This document shows positions 45,589 through 57,467 of a stretch of 64,000 nt of DNA, in pieces. Under the pieces are notes generated by a model that saw only the letters and a list, made by a program, of their open reading frames with translations, was not told where the DNA came from and searched no databases. The position numbers and the translations under genes were made by a program. Each line of letters opens with the position of its first letter. Positions within the stretch are counted from its first letter, which is position 1. This DNA comes from Bradyrhizobium tropiciagri (GTDB lineage: Bacteria > Pseudomonadota > Alphaproteobacteria > Rhizobiales > Xanthobacteraceae), in NCBI RefSeq assembly GCF_018130505.1, contig NZ_JAFCKH010000007.1:248001-312000 (forward strand). Direction: 5' to 3'.

Positions 45589-46800
45589 GTGTCGGTCGGA
45601 ATGGCTGCTCCCCGCGCGCTTTATGCCTGCGACCCCGATCGCAGCCGGGGCCGGCTGGTTGCCGAGCCGCCGAGCCGGACCCGCAGCCCGTTCCGGCGCG
45701 ATTGCGACAGGGTGATCCATTCCACCGCGTTCCGCCGCCTCAAGCACAAGACCCAGGTCTTCGTCTTCCACGAGGGCGATCACTACCGCACCCGGCTGAC
45801 CCACTCACTGGAGGTGGCGCAGATCGCCCGTGCGCTGGCCCGCCAGCTCGGGCTCGATGAGGACCTGACCGAGACGCTGGCGCTGGCGCACGACCTCGGC
45901 CATCCGCCGTTCGGCCACGCCGGCGAGCGGGCGCTCGACCAATGCCTGAAGAACGACGGCGGCTTCGACCACAACGCGCAGGCCCTGCGGGTCGTCACCT
46001 CGCTCGAGCATCGCTATCCCGAGTTCGGCGGGCTGAACCTGACCTGGGAGTCGCTCGAGGGCATCGTCAAGCACAATGGCCCGCTGACCGAGCGGAGCGG
46101 CGCCCCGGCCGGGCGCTACCTGGAAAGTGGTGGCGTTCCGATCGGGATCGCCGATTACAACAAGACCCACGACCTCGAGCTCTGGAGCTACGCCTCGCTC
46201 GAAGCCCAGGTCGCGGCCTTCGCCGACGACATCGCCTATGACGCCCACGACATCGACGACGGACTGCGCGCCAGCCTGTTCGCCGTCGACGACCTCAAGC
46301 AGATGCCGCTGACGGCGGAGATCATCGGCGACATCGACCGGCATTATCCCGGGCTCGACGAGGTCAGGCGGGGCGCCGAGCTGGTGCGCGAGCTGATTTC
46401 CCATTTCATCGGCGCCGTCGTCACCGAGGCGAGCAAGCGGCTTGCCGCAGCGCAGCCGCAATCCGCCCACGACGTGCGCCACCACCACGCGCCGCTGATC
46501 GGCTTTCCGCCCGACGTGACCGAGGAGGAGGCGGCGATCAAGGCGTTCCTGTACCGGCGCATGTACCGGCATCACCGCGTGATGCAGGTGATGCGGGACG
46601 CCGAGCAGGTGGTCCGCGACCTCTACGAGCGCTACCGGCAATCGCCCGGCGACCTGCCGGCGGAATGGATCGAGGGCACCGAACGGGAGACGGACAGCGC
46701 GCGGAACAGACGGATCGGCAATTTCATCGCCGGAATGACCGACCGCTTCGCCCTGATCGAACACCACAGGCTTTTTGACTCGACCCCGGATTTGCGTTAG
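45589..46800 (+). CDS. dgt: Deoxyguanosinetriphosphate triphosphohydrolase-like protein
   Basis: HD-domain nucleotide phosphohydrolase of 403 residues (type 2 dGTPase-like subfamily). Metal motif [11 protein letters not shown] (His ... His) and [16 protein letters not shown] carry the HD pair; FDHNAQALR and [10 protein letters not shown] follow the family. The start is GTG at 45589, with an in-frame ATG four codons later. It hydrolyses dNTPs to nucleoside and tripolyphosphate in relatives. argS begins nine bases after its stop, the usual alphaproteobacterial arrangement. Confidence 0.93.
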   Translation: MSVGMAAPRALYACDPDRSRGRLVAEPPSRTRSPFRRDCDRVIHSTAFRRLKHKTQVFVFHEGDHYRTRLTHSLEVAQIARALARQLGLDEDLTETLALAHDLGHPPFGHAGERALDQCLKNDGGFDHNAQALRVVTSLEHRYPEFGGLNLTWESLEGIVKHNGPLTERSGAPAGRYLESGGVPIGIADYNKTHDLELWSYASLEAQVAAFADDIAYDAHDIDDGLRASLFAVDDLKQMPLTAEIIGDIDRHYPGLDEVRRGAELVRELISHFIGAVVTEASKRLAAAQPQSAHDVRHHHAPLIGFPPDVTEEEAAIKAFLYRRMYRHHRVMQVMRDAEQVVRDLYERYRQSPGDLPAEWIEGTERETDSARNRRIGNFIAGMTDRFALIEHHRLFDSTPDLR

Positions 46801-46809
46801 CGCCCTGCC

Positions 46810-48606
46810 ATGGCCGACACCACAGCTTCACCACACCTTTTTGCCGACGTGCTGACACGCGTGCACGCTATCTGTGCCGCGATCGCCGTCGAGGATAATT
46901 GGCCCGCGGGCATCGATCTGTCCCGCGTCGTGGTCGAGCCGCCGCGCGATGCCAGCCACGGCGACATGGCGACCAATGCCGCAATGGTGCTCGCCAAGGA
47001 GGCCAAGGCCAAGCCGCGCGAGCTCGCCGACAAGATCGCCGACCGCCTGCGCGCCGATGCGCTGGTGGCCTCGGTCGACGTCGCCGGCCCCGGCTTCATC
47101 AACCTGACCTTGAAGCCGCAGGTCTGGGCGGAGGCGCTGCGCGCCGTGCTGGCCGCCGGCTCGGCTTTCGGCCGCAGCGACATCGGCAAGGCCGAGAAGG
47201 TCAATGTCGAATACGTCTCGGCCAACCCGACCGGGCCGATGCATGTCGGCCATTGTCGCGGCGCTGTGTTCGGCGATGCGCTGTGTAGCCTGCTGCAGTT
47301 CGCCGGCTTCGACGTCTGCCGCGAATACTACATCAACGACGCCGGCGCCCAGGTCGACGTGCTCGCGCGCTCGGCGTTCCTGCGCTACCGCGAGGCGCTG
47401 GGCCAGGACATCGGCGCGATCCCGGAAGGGCTCTATCCCGGCGATTACCTCGTGCCGGTCGGCGCGGCGCTCGCCAAGGAACATGGCGACAAGCTGCTCG
47501 ACATGAGCGAGGCCGCCTGGCTGCCGATCGTGCGCGACAAGGCGATCGCGATGATGATGGAGATGATCAAGGGCGATCTCGCTGCGCTCAACATCCATCA
47601 CGACGTATTCTTCTCCGAGCGCTCGCTGATCACCTCAGGCAACAACAAGGTCGCCGAGACGATCGATTTCCTGCGTGCCAAGGGCGACATCTACGAGGGA
47701 CGCCTGCCGCCGCCGAAGGGTAAGCCGGTCGAGGATTACGAGGACCGCGAGCAGTCGCTGTTCCGCGCCACTGCTTATGGTGACGACGTCGACCGTCCCC
47801 TGATCAAGTCGGACGGCTCGTACACTTATTTCGCATCCGACATCGCCAATCACCGCAACAAGTTCGAACGCGGCTTCACCAATCTGATCGACGTGTTCGG
47901 CGCCGATCACGGTGGCTACATCAAGCGCATGCAGGCTGCGGTGAAGGCTGTCACGGCCGGCAAGGCCGCGCTCGACGTGAAGATCGTGCAACTCGTGAAG
48001 CTGCTGCGCGATGGCGAGCCGGTGAAGATGTCAAAGCGCTCGGGCGACTTCGTCACGCTGCGCGAGGTGGTCGACGAGGTCGGTTCCGACGCCGTCCGCT
48101 TCATGATGCTGTTCCGCAAGAACGACGCGGTGCTCGATTTCGACCTCGCCAAGGTGATCGAGCAGTCCAAGGACAACGCCGTCTTCTACGTCCAGTACGG
48201 ACACGCCCGCGGCCATTCGATCTTCCGCAACGCGCGGGAGGAGGCGGTTCCGGATTTGCCTGAGACTGACGACGCGAGGCTCGTATTTCTACGGGACGCT
48301 GCGCTCGAACGGCTGAGCGACCCTGCCGAACTCGATCTACTCAAGCGGCTTGCGCTCTATCCGCGAATGATCGAAGCTGCGGCCATTGCGCATGAGCCGC
48401 ACCGAATCGCTTTTTATCTGTATGATTTGGCCAGCGAATTTCACGCACTGTGGACGAAGGGGCGGGATTTGCCCTATTTACGCTTCATTATCAATAATGA
48501 TGCAGAAATCACGAGGGCGCGACTGGCGATGGTTCAGGGCGTCGTCTCGGTTCTGGCATCGGGCTTAGCTGTTCTAGGCGTCCACGCTCCGACCGAGATG
48601 CGGTAG
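46810..48606 (+). CDS. argS: Arginyl-tRNA synthetase
   Basis: Class I synthetase of 598 residues charging tRNA-Arg. The N-terminal Add1 domain is followed by the HIGH motif in the form [15 protein letters not shown], the KMSKS-like KMSKRSGDF and the DALR anticodon-binding domain, which contains [13 protein letters not shown]. The ATG at 46810 lies next to the dgt stop. A stem-loop follows its stop. Confidence 0.98.
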   Translation: MADTTASPHLFADVLTRVHAICAAIAVEDNWPAGIDLSRVVVEPPRDASHGDMATNAAMVLAKEAKAKPRELADKIADRLRADALVASVDVAGPGFINLTLKPQVWAEALRAVLAAGSAFGRSDIGKAEKVNVEYVSANPTGPMHVGHCRGAVFGDALCSLLQFAGFDVCREYYINDAGAQVDVLARSAFLRYREALGQDIGAIPEGLYPGDYLVPVGAALAKEHGDKLLDMSEAAWLPIVRDKAIAMMMEMIKGDLAALNIHHDVFFSERSLITSGNNKVAETIDFLRAKGDIYEGRLPPPKGKPVEDYEDREQSLFRATAYGDDVDRPLIKSDGSYTYFASDIANHRNKFERGFTNLIDVFGADHGGYIKRMQAAVKAVTAGKAALDVKIVQLVKLLRDGEPVKMSKRSGDFVTLREVVDEVGSDAVRFMMLFRKNDAVLDFDLAKVIEQSKDNAVFYVQYGHARGHSIFRNAREEAVPDLPETDDARLVFLRDAALERLSDPAELDLLKRLALYPRMIEAAAIAHEPHRIAFYLYDLASEFHALWTKGRDLPYLRFIINNDAEITRARLAMVQGVVSVLASGLAVLGVHAPTEMR

Positions 48607-48619
48607 GCAGGGGCATGTG

Positions 48620-48647
48620 GCTCTCACGAGTGGGGATTTGTGAGAGC
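48620..48647 (+). terminator. Stem-loop after argS
   Basis: Perfect 8-bp stem GCTCTCAC/GTGAGAGC with a 12-base loop, 13 bases after the argS stop and 78 before the SPOR-domain gene. No T-run follows, so strength as a terminator is uncertain. Confidence 0.4.
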
Positions 48648-48724
48648 ATCTGGCAGGGGCCAATTCGTTCGGACCGGCAGCGCCGGCGATCCTGGCGCTG
48701 TCCCGAAGGGGATGCATCATCACG

Positions 48725-50227
48725 ATGGCTGATCGATATCAGAACCGACCATTTCCCGCCGCGGATGACTACGACGGCGGTGCTTATCCCGATGCGGCTG
48801 CGAAGGCCGAGAGCGATCCGCTCGCGGAACTGGCCAGGCTGATCGGGCAGACCGATCCATTCGGCACTGCGAGCAAGGCGCAACCTCCGCATCCGCTGCT
48901 CTCGCGCGCCAACGCGCGGCCGCCCGCGGCAGAAGACGACGAGGCGCCGCCCGCCGGCCCGCCGTCCTGGATGCAGCGCGCGCGGCGCGAAGCTGCGGCC
49001 CCATCGCCGCCGCCGCCGATCGAATACGACGAGCCGGAGCAGGATTATCAGCCGAGCGCTGTGCATCCGTTGCACCGCTACGCGGCTCCGCCGGCTCAGC
49101 CGGCACCGGAGCCGGTCGCGGCCTATCAGCCGACGCAGGCCTATGAGCCGGCTACGGCCTTTGATGAAGAGGCGCAACAGCACAGCGCTGCCGGCCAACA
49201 TGAGCAGGATCCGTCGCGCTATGACGATGCGCTGTACGGACAGCTGGAGTCCGGCCAACAGCAGGACCTGGAGCGCGAGCCGGCCTATCCCGATGATCCC
49301 TATGCCTATCAGGGCTACGAGGAAGAGCCCGAGCCGCGACGCCGTTCGAAGGGCCTGATCATGGTCGCTGCGGTGCTGGCGCTTGGGGTATTCGGGGTCG
49401 GCGGCGCCTATGCCTATCGTACCTATGTCGGTTCGCCCCGCAGCGGCGAGCCGCCCATCATCAAGGCCGACAACACGCCGACCAAGGTGATCCCGGCCCA
49501 GGCCGAGGCGCCCGCGAAGACGCCCGACCGGATGGCCGCGGGTGACGGCTCCGAGAAGATCGTGTCGCGCGAGGAGACCCCGGTCGATCCAAGCACCAAG
49601 GCCACCGGACCACGCGTCGTGTTTCCGCCGCTGAACGCCAATGCGAATCCGCCGCCGCCCGCCAGTGTGCAGACCGCGCCGCCGCCGCCGGCACCAGCCT
49701 CGGCCAACGGCACGCTGCCGAACAACGAGCCGCGCAAGATCCGGACGCTCTCGGTCAAGGGCGACAATCCCGACGGCGCGCAGCAGGCCGCCGCAGGCGC
49801 ACCGGCCAAGCCGCCGGCTGCCGCCAAGCAACCTCCGGCGTCGCGCAGCAACCCGGCCGCCGCCAATGCCAGCGTGAATGCACCGATGTCTCTGACCCCG
49901 GGCGAGCAGGCCAACGCAGCGCCTGTTCCGGCGGCACCGCCGACCCGGCTGGCGTCGACGACGACGGCCTCGGTCAGCAGCGGCTACATGGTCCAAGTGT
50001 CCTCGCAGAAGAACGAGGCCGACGCGCAGGCCTCGTACCGATCGCTGCAGGGCAAGTTCCCGAGCGTGCTCGGCTCCCACCCGCCGGTGATCAGGCGGGC
50101 CGATCTCGGCGAGAAGGGCGTCTATTACCGCGCCATGGTCGGGCCGTTCGGATCGCCCGAGGAAGCCTCACAGTTCTGCGGCAACCTTAAATCTGCCGGC
50201 GGACAGTGCGTCGTCCAAAGGAATTAA
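48725..50227 (+). CDS. SPOR-domain membrane protein
   Basis: 500-residue bitopic protein. A long acidic, Pro/Gln/Tyr-rich cytoplasmic region (1-200) precedes one helix (LIMVAAVLALGVFGVGGAYA, about 207-230), a Pro/Ala-rich periplasmic linker and a C-terminal SPOR domain (about 418-500) beginning GYMVQVSSQKNEADAQ and ending GGQCVVQRN. SPOR domains bind denuded peptidoglycan at the septum, so it is likely a division protein. It precedes nagZ and scpAB, a conserved grouping in these bacteria. The cytoplasmic tail carries FGTASKAQPPHPLLSR-type low-complexity sequence. Confidence 0.9.
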   Translation: MADRYQNRPFPAADDYDGGAYPDAAAKAESDPLAELARLIGQTDPFGTASKAQPPHPLLSRANARPPAAEDDEAPPAGPPSWMQRARREAAAPSPPPPIEYDEPEQDYQPSAVHPLHRYAAPPAQPAPEPVAAYQPTQAYEPATAFDEEAQQHSAAGQHEQDPSRYDDALYGQLESGQQQDLEREPAYPDDPYAYQGYEEEPEPRRRSKGLIMVAAVLALGVFGVGGAYAYRTYVGSPRSGEPPIIKADNTPTKVIPAQAEAPAKTPDRMAAGDGSEKIVSREETPVDPSTKATGPRVVFPPLNANANPPPPASVQTAPPPPAPASANGTLPNNEPRKIRTLSVKGDNPDGAQQAAAGAPAKPPAAAKQPPASRSNPAAANASVNAPMSLTPGEQANAAPVPAAPPTRLASTTTASVSSGYMVQVSSQKNEADAQASYRSLQGKFPSVLGSHPPVIRRADLGEKGVYYRAMVGPFGSPEEASQFCGNLKSAGGQCVVQRN

Positions 50228-50273
50228 CGGCCGTTTCCTTGACCCACGGACTGCATGCGGCCTAATCGGCCGC

Positions 50274-51296
50274 ATGACGAACCGCGCATTCATCACGGGC
50301 GTATCCGCCACCGTCCTCAATGACGCCGAGCGCGAATTCATTCGCGCCGAGCGGCCATGGGGCTTCATCCTGTTCAAACGCAATATCGAGACTCCGGAAC
50401 AAGTCTCTGCGCTTGTTGCGGAACTCAAGGCGCTGGCCGGCAATGAGGATGCGCCGGTCCTGATCGACCAGGAAGGCGGGCGGGTGCAGCGGCTTGGTCC
50501 GCCGCATTGGCCGGTCTATCCGCCGGGTGCCAGCTTTTCCGCGCTGTTCGACATCGACCCGCGGCTCGGACTGGCCGCGGCCCGTCTCAGCTCCCGCCTG
50601 ATCGCGGCCGATCTGATTGATCTCGGAATTACCGTTGATTGCCTGCCTCTGGCTGACGTTCCGGTGCCCGGCGCCGATGCCGTGATCGGCAACCGGGCCT
50701 ATGGAACCGCGCCGGCCAAGGTCGCCGCCATCGCGCGCGCGGTCACCGAGGGACTGGAACAGGGCGGAGTGCTGCCGGTTCTCAAACATATTCCCGGCCA
50801 TGGAAGGGCCACGGCCGACAGTCATTTTCGGCTTCCGACGGTCGACACGGCGGAATCCGAGCTGGAACGCACCGACTTTGCCGCGTTCCAGCCGCTCTCG
50901 GACCTGCCGATGGCCATGACTGCACATGTTGTGTTTAGCGCGCTGGACCCCGTCCATCCTGCGACGACTTCTGCGACAATCATCGAACGGGTGATTCGCG
51001 GCCGGATCGGGTTCCAAGGTTTGTTGATGAGTGATGACGTGTCGATGAATGCGCTGGCCGGATCAATCGCTGAGCGGACCGCGGCCATCGTTGCCGCCGG
51101 ATGCGACATGGTCCTGCACTGCAACGGCAATCTCGATGAGATGCGTGAGGTCGTGCGGGAGACGCCGGAACTGACCGGCAAGGCGCTGGAGCGCGCTAAT
51201 GCGGCGTTGGCAGCGCGGAAGCCGCCAAAGCCGTTCGACCGGCAGGCGGCGCGGGCGGAATTGGATGCGTTACTTGATCGGGTAGGGACGGCATGA
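50274..51296 (+). CDS. nagZ: Beta-N-acetylhexosaminidase (GH3)
   Basis: Cytosolic glycosidase of 340 residues that removes GlcNAc from recycled muropeptides. The GH3 signature with the catalytic His/Asp loop is KHIPGHGRATADSH; the nucleophile Asp lies in LLMSDDVSMNAL; LIDQEGGRVQRL is the conserved substrate-binding strand. It follows the SPOR gene and overlaps scpA by four bases (ATGA). Confidence 0.96.
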   Translation: MTNRAFITGVSATVLNDAEREFIRAERPWGFILFKRNIETPEQVSALVAELKALAGNEDAPVLIDQEGGRVQRLGPPHWPVYPPGASFSALFDIDPRLGLAAARLSSRLIAADLIDLGITVDCLPLADVPVPGADAVIGNRAYGTAPAKVAAIARAVTEGLEQGGVLPVLKHIPGHGRATADSHFRLPTVDTAESELERTDFAAFQPLSDLPMAMTAHVVFSALDPVHPATTSATIIERVIRGRIGFQGLLMSDDVSMNALAGSIAERTAAIVAAGCDMVLHCNGNLDEMREVVRETPELTGKALERANAALAARKPPKPFDRQAARAELDALLDRVGTA

Positions 51297-52114
51297 CCGC
51301 GGAAATTCTATCGTTTGAGACCGGGCGGCCGGCTGATCTCGCCGAAGGCGAACCGGCGCTGGTGGTCGACGTCGAGGGCTATGAGGGCCCGCTCGACCTG
51401 TTGCTGACGCTGGCGCGGCAGCAGAAGGTCGATCTGGCGAAGATCTCGATCCTCGCGCTCGCCGACCAGTACCTCTCCTTCATCGAGGCGGCGCGCAAGA
51501 TTCGTCTCGAGCTGGCTGCGGACTATCTGGTGATGGCGGCCTGGCTCGCCTTCCTCAAGTCGCGCCTTTTGTTGCCCGAACCGCCGAGCGCGGAGGGGCC
51601 GAGCGCCGAGGAGATGGCGACAGCGCTCGCCAACCGGCTGCGCCGGCTGGAGGCGATCCGCGAGGCGGCGAACCGGCTGTTGAACCGACCCCAGTTCCAG
51701 CGCGATATCTTTCCGCGCGGCAATCCGGAATCGATCGCCGAGATCAAGCATCCGAAGTTCACCGCGACGCTGTACGACCTGCTGTCGGCCTATGCGACGC
51801 AACGCCAGTCGCGCGTCCTGACCACGGTGCATCTGGCTAAGCGAACCGTGTGGTCGCTCGCGGAGGCTCGCGCCTCGCTGGAGCGGCTGGTCGGCATTGC
51901 CGAGGACTGGAGCTGTCTCGACCAGTATCTGATGAACTACGTCGCCGATCCCACCCAGAAGGCGACGGTTTTCGCCTCCAGCTTCGCCGCGGCCCTCGAA
52001 CTGGTCCGTGAAGGCGAGATGGAGATCAACCAGAAGCAGGCGTTCGCGCCGATCTATTTCCGAAAGCGCTCAGCGCAGGCCGCAATGGCTGCGCCGGACC
52101 TTTCGGTTGAGTAA
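51293..52114 (+). CDS. scpA: Segregation and condensation protein A
   Basis: Kleisin-type bridging subunit of the SMC-ScpAB condensin, 273 residues. The SMC-head-binding N-terminus has EGYEGPLDLLLTLARQQKVDL, followed by ISILALADQYLSFIEA and ADYLVMAAWLAFLKSRLLLP. The C-terminal wHTH is AFAPIYFRKR. Its ATG overlaps the nagZ stop, and scpB begins 22 bases later. Confidence 0.95.
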   Translation: MTAEILSFETGRPADLAEGEPALVVDVEGYEGPLDLLLTLARQQKVDLAKISILALADQYLSFIEAARKIRLELAADYLVMAAWLAFLKSRLLLPEPPSAEGPSAEEMATALANRLRRLEAIREAANRLLNRPQFQRDIFPRGNPESIAEIKHPKFTATLYDLLSAYATQRQSRVLTTVHLAKRTVWSLAEARASLERLVGIAEDWSCLDQYLMNYVADPTQKATVFASSFAAALELVREGEMEINQKQAFAPIYFRKRSAQAAMAAPDLSVE

Positions 52115-52136
52115 GTGGAAGAGGGAGAGCAAGCCC

Positions 52137-53006
52137 ATGGCAAGCTTGGCGGAAGTGCGCATTGACGAACCCGAGGAGGAGGTTTCTCCGATGGATCCGA
52201 TGGCGCGTCCTGAGGAATTGCGGCTCCTGGAAGCCCTGCTGTTCGCATCGAATGAACCGATCGATCAGGCAACGCTGGCGAAGCGGATGCCCGACGGCGT
52301 CGACGTCAAGGCAGCGCTCGCGCAGTTGCAGGCGGAGTACGCGCCGCGCGGCGTCAATCTGGTGAAGGTCGCCAACAAGTGGACGTTCCGCACCGCCGGC
52401 GATCTGGCGTGGCTGATGACACGCGAGAGCACGGAGACGCGAAAGCTGTCGCGTGCCGCGATCGAGGTGCTGGCGATCATCGCCTATCACCAGCCGGTGA
52501 CGCGTGCCGAGATCGAGGAGATCCGCGGCGTGGTGACGTCGAAGGGCACGATCGACGTGTTGCTGGAGACCGGCTGGATCCGTCCGCGCGGCCGCCGCAA
52601 GACGCCGGGCCGTCCGTTGACCTTCGGAACCACCGACGGGTTCCTGTCGCAATTCAGTCTCGAGGCGCTCGGCGATCTGCCGGGGCTCGAGGAGCTGAAG
52701 GGCACGGGTCTGCTCGACTCGCGCCTGCCGACCGGCTTCTCCGTTCCGTCGCCCTCCGATGATGCGACGTTGCGCGAGGACGAGGATCCGCTCGAGCCCG
52801 GCGACACGCTGGAACTGCTGCTGGCGCCTTCCTCCGAACCCGAAGAGGTCGCTTCGGAGGCAGATGCGGCGGCGGAAGCAGCGGCACCGGAGGCCGCTGA
52901 GGCTGAAGCCACCGAGCATGAAGTTATCGGCTCCGAGGCCACCGAGACCGACGCGCGCGACAGCGACGAAGACGGTGACGCCGGCACTGAGGAAAAGGGC
53001 GAATAG
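52137..53006 (+). CDS. scpB: Segregation and condensation protein B
   Basis: 289-residue partner of ScpA with two winged helices (RLLEALLFASNEPIDQATLA; SRAAIEVLAIIAYHQPVTR, EEIRGV, RPLTFGTT). The family ends near residue 200; here a further 80-residue acidic Glu/Ala/Asp-rich tail follows (EATETDARDSDEDGDAGTEE), common in alphaproteobacterial ScpB. Start chosen at ATG 52137 with GAGGGAGAG upstream; earlier in-frame codons fall inside scpA. Confidence 0.95.
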   Translation: MASLAEVRIDEPEEEVSPMDPMARPEELRLLEALLFASNEPIDQATLAKRMPDGVDVKAALAQLQAEYAPRGVNLVKVANKWTFRTAGDLAWLMTRESTETRKLSRAAIEVLAIIAYHQPVTRAEIEEIRGVVTSKGTIDVLLETGWIRPRGRRKTPGRPLTFGTTDGFLSQFSLEALGDLPGLEELKGTGLLDSRLPTGFSVPSPSDDATLREDEDPLEPGDTLELLLAPSSEPEEVASEADAAAEAAAPEAAEAEATEHEVIGSEATETDARDSDEDGDAGTEEKGE

Positions 53007-53120
53007 CCCCAAAATATTCCCGGTTAAGGCTAGCAATATTACGTAGCTGCGACAGCGATTTGCCGCGGCTGAAGTCCTTGTTTTTGACGCTTCGGGGGCC
53101 TACCTTCCGGGCAAAGTCTA

Positions 53121-53138
53121 GGCCGGTTTCGCCCGGCC
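53121..53138 (+). other. Small stem-loop before tatA
   Basis: GGCCGG and CCGGCC form a 6-bp stem around TTTCGC, ending 20 bases before the tatA start. ATTT follows. It could be a weak terminator for scpB or a leader structure. Confidence 0.35.
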
Positions 53139-53157
53139 ATTTCTGGAGGGTTGCAGG

Positions 53158-53391
53158 ATGGGTTCGCTGAGCATTTGGCACTGGATCGTCGTGATCGCAG
53201 TGGTCCTGCTGCTGTTCGGACGCGGCAAGATTTCGGACCTGATGGGTGACGTCGCCCAGGGCATCAAGGCCTTCAAGAAGGGCATGCAGGACGACGACAA
53301 GGTCGCCGAGAAGACCGAGCCCGCCAAGGCCATCGATCACAATGCGGCGCCGTCGGCCGCGCGCCAGGATGTCGGCAGCAAGGCCGTCTAA
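53158..53391 (+). CDS. tatA: Sec-independent translocase TatA
   Basis: 77-residue pore-forming subunit for export of folded twin-arginine substrates. One helix ([13 protein letters not shown]), the hinge [20 protein letters not shown] and an acidic/basic tail ending [11 protein letters not shown] are typical. GGAGGG precedes the ATG. First gene of tatABC. Confidence 0.96.
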   Translation: MGSLSIWHWIVVIAVVLLLFGRGKISDLMGDVAQGIKAFKKGMQDDDKVAEKTEPAKAIDHNAAPSAARQDVGSKAV

Positions 53392-53549
53392 GGGCCTCGT
53401 CCGGACACGGATATTTCGACATTTTTTGTTGCGCGAAACGGTGACGCCGTCGCTCGAAAGCGCTATGCCGGTTGAGAAAACAGGTCGACGGCCCCAACTC
53501 CTGTAGAGGACGTATGGGGCTGTTGCGGCGCGCCCAGGCGGAAGATTTC

Positions 53550-54050
53550 ATGTTCGATATCGGGTGGAGTGAGCTGGTCGTCATCGCGGTCGTCGCGCTG
53601 ATCGCCATCGGCCCGAAAGAACTGCCGGGCGTGCTGCGCATGGTCGGGCAATGGATGGGCAAGGCCCGGAAGATGGCCGCCGAGTTTCAGGGCCAGTTCC
53701 AGGAGGCCATGCGCGAGGCCGAAATGGCCGACCTCAAGAAGAGCTTTGACGAGGTCAAGGAAGCCGCCACCGGGATCACCAGCGGCAACATCATGACCTC
53801 TCTGCAGAAGGACGTCAGCGACGCCCTGCAGATCGACAAGCCGGTCGATGCGCAGGTCGCCTCCGCGACCGACGCGCCGGTCACGCCAACGACGCCGGCC
53901 GAGCCGACGCCGGAAACCTTCGTCGAGGCCGAGACCCACGCCGCGGCGAGCGAGCCGCTCGCCATCACCAGCGAGGTCAAGCCCGAGCCGGTGGCGCAGG
54001 ATGTGACGCCGGCGGAGCCCAACGTGTTCAAGGACGCCAAAGCGTCATGA
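53550..54050 (+). CDS. tatB: Sec-independent translocase TatB
   Basis: 166 residues. Start [20 protein letters not shown], the hinge [20 protein letters not shown] and an amphipathic helix identify TatB, followed by a long Pro/Glu/Ala-rich tail. The ATG at 53550 gives the standard start; a longer in-frame extension from 53514 codes for [12 protein letters not shown] and is not family-like. tatC starts inside its stop codon. Confidence 0.95.
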   Translation: MFDIGWSELVVIAVVALIAIGPKELPGVLRMVGQWMGKARKMAAEFQGQFQEAMREAEMADLKKSFDEVKEAATGITSGNIMTSLQKDVSDALQIDKPVDAQVASATDAPVTPTTPAEPTPETFVEAETHAAASEPLAITSEVKPEPVAQDVTPAEPNVFKDAKAS

Positions 54051-54853
54051 GCGCCGAAGATATCGAGGCCAGCAAGGCCCCCTTGATGGATCACCTGATC
54101 GAGCTGCGCTCGCGGCTGATCAAGGCGCTGCTCGGCTTTGGCCTGGCCTTCATCTTCTGCTTCTTCTTCGCCAAGCAGATCTACAACATCCTGGTCTGGC
54201 CGTTCGTCTGGATCGCGGGACCGGAGAATTCGAAGTTCATCTACACGGCGCTGCTGGAATATTTCATCACCCAGCTCAAGCTCGCGCTGTTCGGCGCCGG
54301 CTTCATCTCGTTCCCGATCGTCGCGACCCAAATCTACAAATTCGTCGCGCCCGGCCTCTACCGGCACGAGCGCAACGCCTTCCTGCCGTATCTGGTCGCA
54401 ACGCCCGTATTCTTCGTGATGGGTGCCGCGCTGGTCTATTTCGTCGTGCTGCCGATGCTGGTGCGGTTCTCGCTCGGCATGCAGCAGGCCGGCGGCGCGG
54501 AGACCGCGCAGATCCAGCTGCTGCCCAAGGTCGGCGAATATCTTTCGCTGATGATGTCGCTGATCTTCGCCTTCGGCATTGCCTTCCAGCTGCCGGTCAT
54601 CCTGACGCTGCTCGGCCGCATCGGCATCGTCACCTCGAAGATGCTGCGCGAGAAGCGGCGCTATTTCATCGTCATCGCCTTCATCATCGCGGCCGTGCTG
54701 ACGCCGCCCGACGTGCTGAGCCAGGCCTCGCTCGCGATCCCGCTGCTCGCGCTCTATGAGGGCGCCATCATCGCGGTGCGGATGGTGGAGAAGAAGGCCG
54801 CGGCCTCCACCGCCTCGTCCGGGGCGCCGACTGAGGCCAATCCGGCCGAGTAG
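54047..54853 (+). CDS. tatC: Sec-independent translocase TatC
   Basis: Six-helix receptor subunit of 268 residues that binds twin-arginine signals with TatB. Marks: [18 protein letters not shown], the periplasmic FxxPLxxxL region in the form [15 protein letters not shown]-like [18 protein letters not shown], and FELP-type [15 protein letters not shown] with PPDVLSQ. Overlaps tatB by four bases (ATGA). Ala/Ser-rich C-terminal tail. Confidence 0.96.
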   Translation: MSAEDIEASKAPLMDHLIELRSRLIKALLGFGLAFIFCFFFAKQIYNILVWPFVWIAGPENSKFIYTALLEYFITQLKLALFGAGFISFPIVATQIYKFVAPGLYRHERNAFLPYLVATPVFFVMGAALVYFVVLPMLVRFSLGMQQAGGAETAQIQLLPKVGEYLSLMMSLIFAFGIAFQLPVILTLLGRIGIVTSKMLREKRRYFIVIAFIIAAVLTPPDVLSQASLAIPLLALYEGAIIAVRMVEKKAAASTASSGAPTEANPAE

Positions 54854-54900
54854 GGCCGTTTCCTGCGCATCCGGTGACATACCCTGCGAAAGCGGAGTAG

Positions 54901-56307
<1,407 letters not shown>

Positions 56308-56322
56308 CGCGAGGCCAGTGCG

Positions 56323-57402
56323 ATGCCGCTCCACCGTGACATCCACTGGCTTGGTCGACAATGGGCCGTCACCGGCCATGGCCTGCAGCTGATCAATCAG
56401 AAGCAGATGGGCTACTACGACATCGAGGTCGCGCGGCTGTGGGAGCCGGGCGTGATCGAAGCGATGCAGTCGAAGGCGTGGATCAACCGGCCGGACTTCG
56501 ACAAGGCTGTCGATATCGCGCGCAGCAAGTTCGCCGATACGGCGCCGCCCGATTTCCAGCTGCCGATCGCGCCGGCCGCTGCACCGACGCCGAGCGTCGC
56601 GGCGGCACGGGCCGCGCTGCCAGCGGGAGGACCCTCACTTGAAGAGTTGCTCGCCAGATTGAAGGCGAGGTCGGCTGCGGCAGCCGCGCCGCTGGAGGCG
56701 CCCATCGCCGCACCGCCCGAAGCCGAGTTGGTCGCGACTAAGTCGGAGCTTGTTGAGCCGGAGCTCCCCAAGCCTGAGCTTGTAGAGCAACCTGCAGAGC
56801 CTGAACCTGCAGAGCCCGAACTTGCAGAGCCTGAGCTTCCGAAGCTGGAGCTTGCAGCGCCTGAAGTTGCTCAAGCTCCAAAGTCCGATTACTCGCAAAC
56901 CGAATTGCCGACACCCGAGGCGGGCGCACCTGAATCCGTCGGACTGGAATCCGCCGGATCCGAAGCACCCGCGTCCGAGCTTCGTCCAATCGTTCAGGCC
57001 AAGCCCGAGGCGCCGGAACTTGAGCCTCCCAGGTCCGAGCCTCCCAAGTCCGAGCCTCTAAGGTCTGAGCCTCTAAGGTCTGAGCCCCCTAAGCTGCACA
57101 AGCTCACAATTCGTCCATTTGCGCAGGCCAATGCTGAGCCGCCCTTGGCCGAACCGTCTGTTCCCGAGCCATCGCAGCCCGAGCCACCAAAGCCTGAGCT
57201 TTCGCAATCCGAACAGCTGCCCGCCACGACGGCCAAGGTCGAGCTGCGCAAGCCGGTGCCACTCCGGATCGTCGGGCAGCCCCGGCCGGTCTTGCCTGTG
57301 TTCGGCCGGAAGATCGCCGGCAGCGCCAGATTCGTCCGTCCCTGGCGCGCCAGGCTGACGGGCTGGGACGGGACTTTGCCGGGTTTGCCTCCGCGGCCCT
57401 AG
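56323..57402 (+). CDS. Protein with short conserved-looking N-domain and Pro/Glu/Leu repeat region
   Basis: 359 residues, no family recognised. Residues 1-85 look globular, soluble and moderately charged (MPLHRDIHWLGRQWAVTG, QKQMGYYDIEVARLW, WINRPDFDKAVDIAR). The middle (about 125-320) is low-complexity: Pro-Glu-Leu-Ala/Lys segments (EPELPKPELV, AEPEPAEPEL, PPRSEPPKSEP) with tandem 15-bp DNA repeats at 57025-57099. A short basic C-terminus (RFVRPWRARLTGW) ends it. There is no signal peptide or membrane helix. It sits 15 bases after serS and 66 before surE, so it belongs to that run of genes. Function unknown. Confidence 0.7.
   Translation: MPLHRDIHWLGRQWAVTGHGLQLINQKQMGYYDIEVARLWEPGVIEAMQSKAWINRPDFDKAVDIARSKFADTAPPDFQLPIAPAAAPTPSVAAARAALPAGGPSLEELLARLKARSAAAAAPLEAPIAAPPEAELVATKSELVEPELPKPELVEQPAEPEPAEPELAEPELPKLELAAPEVAQAPKSDYSQTELPTPEAGAPESVGLESAGSEAPASELRPIVQAKPEAPELEPPRSEPPKSEPLRSEPLRSEPPKLHKLTIRPFAQANAEPPLAEPSVPEPSQPEPPKPELSQSEQLPATTAKVELRKPVPLRIVGQPRPVLPVFGRKIAGSARFVRPWRARLTGWDGTLPGLPPRP
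57025..57099 (+). repeat. Tandem 15-bp repeats in the Pro/Glu gene
   Basis: Units starting at 57025, 57040, 57055 and 57070 read CCTCCCAGGTCCGAG, CCTCCCAAGTCCGAG, CCTCTAAGGTCTGAG and CCTCTAAGGTCTGAG, followed by a decayed fifth. Each encodes a P/L-R/K-S-E-P step. Two units are identical, a sign of recent slippage or unequal exchange. Confidence 0.8.
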
Positions 57403-57467
57403 CCGGTTAAGACGGCCTACAACTCCAAGAAATCCGCGTCGAATCGGAACAAGAGGCAGCTAGACGG

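Noticed and set aside
48509-50080. Minus-strand frame of about 523 codons
   Set aside because: Antisense of the SPOR protein; Arg/Leu-rich without motifs.
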